NCBI GenBank assembly: GCA_033856335.1
Contig: JAWVFG010000176.1
Span: 1 to 26,267 of the forward strand
From: DASUPK01 sp033856335
GTDB lineage: Bacteria > Actinomycetota > Thermoleophilia > Solirubrobacterales > 70-9
DNA length: 26,267 nucleotides
Direction: 5' to 3'
Shown: positions 23,235 through 26,267 of the stretch, in pieces
How positions within the stretch are numbered: the stretch's first letter is position 1
How the letters are laid out: the number at the start of each line of letters is the position of its first letter
Notes under the pieces: model-generated
Databases searched by the model: none
Told to the model about the DNA's origin: nothing
What the model saw: the letters and a program-made list of their open reading frames with translations, nothing else
Program-made: the position numbers and the translations under genes

Positions 23235-24590
23235 TCAGCCTGGAGGACTTGCTTTTGCCGGCTGCGAAGCAGGAACGACCTGCGCGCGCCGACCGAAGCG
23301 GTGTGCCCAGCGTCTGATCGGCTGCTCGAGGTAGCGCCCCGAGACATAGCCGTAGCCCACGGTCAACGGAAGCACCAGGGCGGCAAGTGCCACGAAAGTG
23401 CCGAGGCTGCCGTTCGCGTTGAGGGATGCAGACTGGCCCGCGATCGCGGTCGAGTGTTCGAAGAGCAGGCGAACCGCGTAGGTGATGACCACCAGATGGA
23501 TCAGATAGATGCCATAGCTGATGTCACCGAGCCGGCGTGCCAGCGGGTGTGCGAATGGCCGCTGCCACCCTATGCGCCCGAGGGCTGTGGCCACCATCAG
23601 CGCGGTCAGTGATGCGGTGAAGCCCAGCACGATGATCGGTGAATCTCTGGCGACCAGGCTCGTGCCCAGCGTGCCGTGGGCCAGCACGAAGCAAAACGTC
23701 GCTAGAGAGACCAATGCGGCGAGCTGGACCCGTCCCACTAAGTGTGCGTGTTGCTCGAGCAGCTTGCGCTGGCGAAGGCGGACATAGGCCCAGGCACCGG
23801 TCATCCCGGCCGCGAATGAGAACGCGTAGGAGGGAAACTGAAGCAAGCCGAGCAGGTGCAGGCGGCCCGAGGTCTCGGGGGACGGGTGCCCGAGGAGTGC
23901 CTCGGTCGTCGACCAGTGGAGCAGCGCCTCGCGCCACGCGATGGTGATCGCGGCTGCTATCAGGAGGCCCAGCAGGGGTCGCCGGAAGTACCAGGCTGCG
24001 ATGAATGGGAGGACGACGTAGAAGGCGACCTCGAGCGACATGGTCCACAGCGCCGGGTCACTCCCGAAGCCGACAGCTCCGAAGTCGTGGACGAGGCCGG
24101 CAGGCTGTTGCAGGAATGCTGCGTGAACGGCAATGTTGTCGAGGCCCGGAACCGGGATCGGGGGGTTGACGGCGACCACGCTTGCCAGGACCACCACGAT
24201 CGCCAGCACAGCCCAATAGGCGGGCACCAGCCTCGCTGCGCGCCGCACCGCGTACGACGGGACGTGGCCAAATTCGCCCCGGCGCGCGACCGTCGGCAGG
24301 AAGACAACGAAGCCGCTGATGATGAACAGGATGTCAACGAAGTGGCCCAGCGTCCCTTGGACCAGCTGACCGAACCAGTTCGAGCCCGCGACTGCGAGCA
24401 CGCCTGAGCGGCCGAGCAGATGCCCCACGACGATTCCGAGGATCGCGTAAGCGCGGTAGCCGTCGAAGGCCGGAACGACGGGGATGCCGTGAGCGGCCCG
24501 GTCTTCCTTGCCTGGGTCGACGATCCCTGGCGCGAATCGCCCGACCTTCGAGTCTGGCGAGATGCTTGGAGACGAAACGGTTTCCATCAT
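23235..24590 (-). CDS. OafA-type membrane acyltransferase (acyltransferase family 3)
   Basis: 451 residues with about ten TM helices. The hallmark FDGYRAYAILGIVVGHLLG (42-60) supplies the conserved Arg46 and His57 of the family, which moves acetyl or other acyl groups onto surface sugars from the cytoplasmic side. The segment VLFIISGFVVFLPTV-like (DILFIISGFVVFLP) and YGIYLIHL near the C-terminal third are also typical. Start: ATG at 24590 or the adjacent ATG at 24587, seven bases after the TAG of the lipoprotein gene, so probably the same transcript. The long hydrophilic N-terminus (first 40 residues) is unremarkable. Likely O-acylates the locus glycan (inference). Confidence 0.88.
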   Translation of the reverse strand: MMETVSSPSISPDSKVGRFAPGIVDPGKEDRAAHGIPVVPAFDGYRAYAILGIVVGHLLGRSGVLAVAGSNWFGQLVQGTLGHFVDILFIISGFVVFLPTVARRGEFGHVPSYAVRRAARLVPAYWAVLAIVVVLASVVAVNPPIPVPGLDNIAVHAAFLQQPAGLVHDFGAVGFGSDPALWTMSLEVAFYVVLPFIAAWYFRRPLLGLLIAAAITIAWREALLHWSTTEALLGHPSPETSGRLHLLGLLQFPSYAFSFAAGMTGAWAYVRLRQRKLLEQHAHLVGRVQLAALVSLATFCFVLAHGTLGTSLVARDSPIIVLGFTASLTALMVATALGRIGWQRPFAHPLARRLGDISYGIYLIHLVVITYAVRLLFEHSTAIAGQSASLNANGSLGTFVALAALVLPLTVGYGYVSGRYLEQPIRRWAHRFGRRAQVVPASQPAKASPPG

Positions 24591-24597
24591 CCTGTTT

Positions 24598-25662
24598 CTA
24601 AGCAGTCCCGCCCGTCAGCTCGACGAACGCGTTCCATGACGGCTTGGCGGAGCCGCTCAAGGTGAACAGGCCGCAGTGGCCGGGCCAGAGCGGCCCGGGC
24701 GTGTCGTTGAGCGAGTACCAGACCACCCCGTCGAGCTTGAGCCGTTCGCGGGAGGCGGCCGCCAGCTCGAAGGTCCGCTTCAGGTACTCGGCCTGGCGAT
24801 CCGGCCCGACGGTGAGCCCCGATGGATCGCCCGCGGAGGCCCAGCCGACCTCGGTGATCCAGAGCGACGCGCCCGTGTCGTGGAATTGGTCCATGACCTT
24901 GCGGGCCTCCTCGACGGACGCGATCGCGTCCTCGGGGGTGCTCGCGTAGGGATGGACGGCGATCGCGTCGAACAGCCCGCGCCCGCCGCCCTGGTAGAGC
25001 TGGGAGATGAAGGTGGTCATGGAGACCCCGCCCTTCGGGGTGGGGAAGAGGCCACCGAGGAGGATCTGCGCTCCGGGGTCCACGCCCCGGACCGCCGATT
25101 CGAATCCACGCAGTAGCTCCAGGTACCTGCTCGCGTCGGGCGTCGGCTTCCAGAAGAGCGGCGAGTTGGGCTCGTTCCAGACCTGCCAGTCGGTGATCGG
25201 CATCTTGGGCAGATCCGGATTCTGCTTCCAGTAGGTCCCATTGGATCCGTAGCGCTGCGCCGCGGCACGGGCGAAGTCCTCGAACTGCGGGAGCCGGGAG
25301 CCCAGAGGCGCGTACTCCGGGCTCGGCTCGGCCCAGGCCGGGGAGCTGTAGACGGTGGCCAGGACTCTGATGCCGTTCTTGGCTGCACCGCCGATCACGT
25401 CGTCGTAGTGGCTCCAGTCGTAGGGGGCGTTCGGGCTGGACTGCACGGAGCCCCAGGCCAGGTTGATCCTGAGCGTCCCGACCTTGCCGTTCCCCATCCG
25501 AGCGAGCTCGGCCGCTCCCGGCAGCGGCTCGGCGGAGATCACCCCGTAGAAGCCGCTGGGGGCGCCGGACGCCGCTCCGCCGCCATTGCTGCCGCCTCCG
25601 CCGCATCCCGGGAGGACGGCGGCGGCAAGCAGAAGACCGAGCGCGAGGCCGCGAGCCCTCAG
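24598..25662 (-). CDS. Lipoprotein glycoside hydrolase, clan GH-A-like (GH5/GH39 type)
   Basis: 354 residues if translation starts at the CTG at 25662. Read from there, the N-terminus is a textbook lipoprotein signal: MRARG, a hydrophobic core (6-17) and lipobox LPGC with Cys20, then a Gly/Ser/Ala-rich linker. The mature part is a TIM-barrel hydrolase-like domain: LRINLAWGSV, VYSSPAWAEPS, the acid/base motif VWNEPN (Glu164), FDAIAVHPYAS, the nucleophile motif WITEVGWAS (Glu271), and WYSLND. The CTG forms a CTGA overlap with the upstream ABC ATPase stop. No ATG, GTG or TTG precedes the signal peptide in frame; a GTG at codon 41 would lose it. Probably a membrane-anchored exo-acting glycan hydrolase; substrate unknown. 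The fold is confident, the start less so. Confidence 0.8.
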   Translation of the reverse strand: MRARGLALGLLLAAAVLPGCGGGGSNGGGAASGAPSGFYGVISAEPLPGAAELARMGNGKVGTLRINLAWGSVQSSPNAPYDWSHYDDVIGGAAKNGIRVLATVYSSPAWAEPSPEYAPLGSRLPQFEDFARAAAQRYGSNGTYWKQNPDLPKMPITDWQVWNEPNSPLFWKPTPDASRYLELLRGFESAVRGVDPGAQILLGGLFPTPKGGVSMTTFISQLYQGGGRGLFDAIAVHPYASTPEDAIASVEEARKVMDQFHDTGASLWITEVGWASAGDPSGLTVGPDRQAEYLKRTFELAAASRERLKLDGVVWYSLNDTPGPLWPGHCGLFTLSGSAKPSWNAFVELTGGTA

Positions 25663-26267
25663 TGCTCCAGCACCAATCCGAGGAAGCGTTTGGTGCGCTC
25701 CTCCTTCGGGTTCTCGATCAGCTCCTTCGCGGGGCCCTCCTCCACGATCACACCGTCGTCCATGAACACCACCCGGTCGCCGACGTCACTGGCGAAGCCC
25801 ATCTCGTGCGTGACCACGATCATCGTCATGCCCTCGTGGGCCAGTGTGCGCATCACGTCGAGGACCTCCTTGACCAGCTCGGGATCGAGCGCACTGGTGA
25901 CCTCGTCGAACAGCATCAGCTTCGGCTCCATCGCGAGCGCTCGAGCGATCGCCACGCGCTGCTGCTGGCCGCCGGAGAGGCGCGCGGGGTACTCGTCGAT
26001 CTTGTCGGATAGCCCGACGCGCTCGAGAAGCTCGCGGCCCTGGGCACGTGCGTCCCCCTTGGAGATCCCCTTGACTCGGATCGGCGCCTCGGTCACGTTC
26101 GCCAGGGCCGTCATGTGGGGAAAGAGGTTGAAGCGCTGGAAGACCATGCCGATCTCAGCGCGCTTGCCGGCGATCTCGTTTTCTCGCAGCTCGTAGACCT
26201 TTCCGTCCTGCGTGCGGTAGCCGACCAGCTGGCCGTCGACGTAGAGTCGCCCGCCGTCGATCCTCTC
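25659..26267 (-). CDS. Polar amino-acid ABC transporter ATPase, C-terminal part (cut by window edge)
   Basis: The last 202 residues are visible; Walker A lies beyond base 26267. Present are the Q-loop region MVFQRFNLFPHMTALANV (41-58), signature LSGGQQQRVAIARAL, Walker B LMLFDEVTSALDPE, the H-loop VVTHEMGFA, and the late segment FMDDGVIVEEGP. This is the close signature of the GlnQ/ArtP/GltL group that imports polar amino acids. An insert RTQDGKVYELRENEIAGKRA before the Q-loop is slightly longer than in GlnQ and seen in some actinobacterial members. It is probably the end of an import operon rather than part of the glycan pathway, although the lipoprotein gene overlaps its stop. Confidence 0.92.
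   Translation of the reverse strand, partial: ERIDGGRLYVDGQLVGYRTQDGKVYELRENEIAGKRAEIGMVFQRFNLFPHMTALANVTEAPIRVKGISKGDARAQGRELLERVGLSDKIDEYPARLSGGQQQRVAIARALAMEPKLMLFDEVTSALDPELVKEVLDVMRTLAHEGMTMIVVTHEMGFASDVGDRVVFMDDGVIVEEGPAKELIENPKEERTKRFLGLVLEH

Noticed and set aside
1..26267. tRNA, rRNA, CRISPR array, insertion sequence or phage element
   Set aside because: No clover-leaf, rRNA-like, spaced-repeat, transposase or integrase signature was seen; the only large repeats are the paralogous genes.

Overview
High-GC bacterial DNA (by eye about two thirds G+C, genes packed end to end), most likely an actinobacterium. Long polytopic glycosyltransferase-like proteins of unassigned family, alternative GTG/TTG starts and -10 boxes placed for leaderless mRNAs suggest a Thermoleophilia/Solirubrobacterales-type genome. 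That placement is inference; there is no rRNA or marker gene to confirm it. The window is part of a cell-surface polysaccharide or glycolipid locus. No gap between genes exceeds 115 bases, and I see no tRNA, rRNA, CRISPR array, insertion sequence or phage gene.

Layout. (1) 1-11246, minus strand: one long operon. In transcription order it holds a methyltransferase, a large membrane protein of family A, an ArnT/PMT-like GT-C membrane protein, three more family A membrane proteins in tandem, a small coiled-coil ORF, and a family 2 glycosyltransferase (GT2) cut by the window edge. The last two share one reading frame and are separated only by a TAG codon. (2) 11285-11989, plus: a methyltransferase diverging from operon 1 and overlapping tail to tail with the next gene. 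(3) 11912-12928, minus: a GtrB-like membrane GT2. (4) 12955-17978, minus: a methyltransferase with zinc ribbon and membrane anchor, a DPM1-like GT2, and two tandem membrane proteins of a second GT-C-like family B. (5) 18036-21558, plus: an export operon with a Wzx-like flippase, a Wzt-type ATPase with C-terminal substrate domain, and a Wzm-type permease. (6) 21571-23120, minus: a GT2 (family 2_4-like) and a methyltransferase-like protein. (7) 23235-26267, minus: the end of a polar amino-acid ABC ATPase gene, a glycoside-hydrolase-like lipoprotein and an OafA-type acyltransferase.

How it could work together (inference). Cytoplasmic GT2 enzymes build lipid-linked glycans or charge polyprenyl-phosphate sugars. 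The Wzx-like flippase and the Wzm/Wzt transporter export them. The membrane GT-C-like proteins use polyprenyl-P-sugar donors to extend or decorate the glycan outside the membrane. Methyltransferases and the acyltransferase add caps or substituents, and the lipoprotein hydrolase may trim the product.

The most unusual contents are the four tandem family A proteins, which share a five-helix N-terminal region, a GT-C-like loop and a conserved C-terminal module; the related family B pair; a glycosyltransferase split by one in-frame TAG; and a consistent leaderless-promoter signature (TANNNT 6-8 bases before the start codon) at most transcription-unit heads but not at coupled genes.
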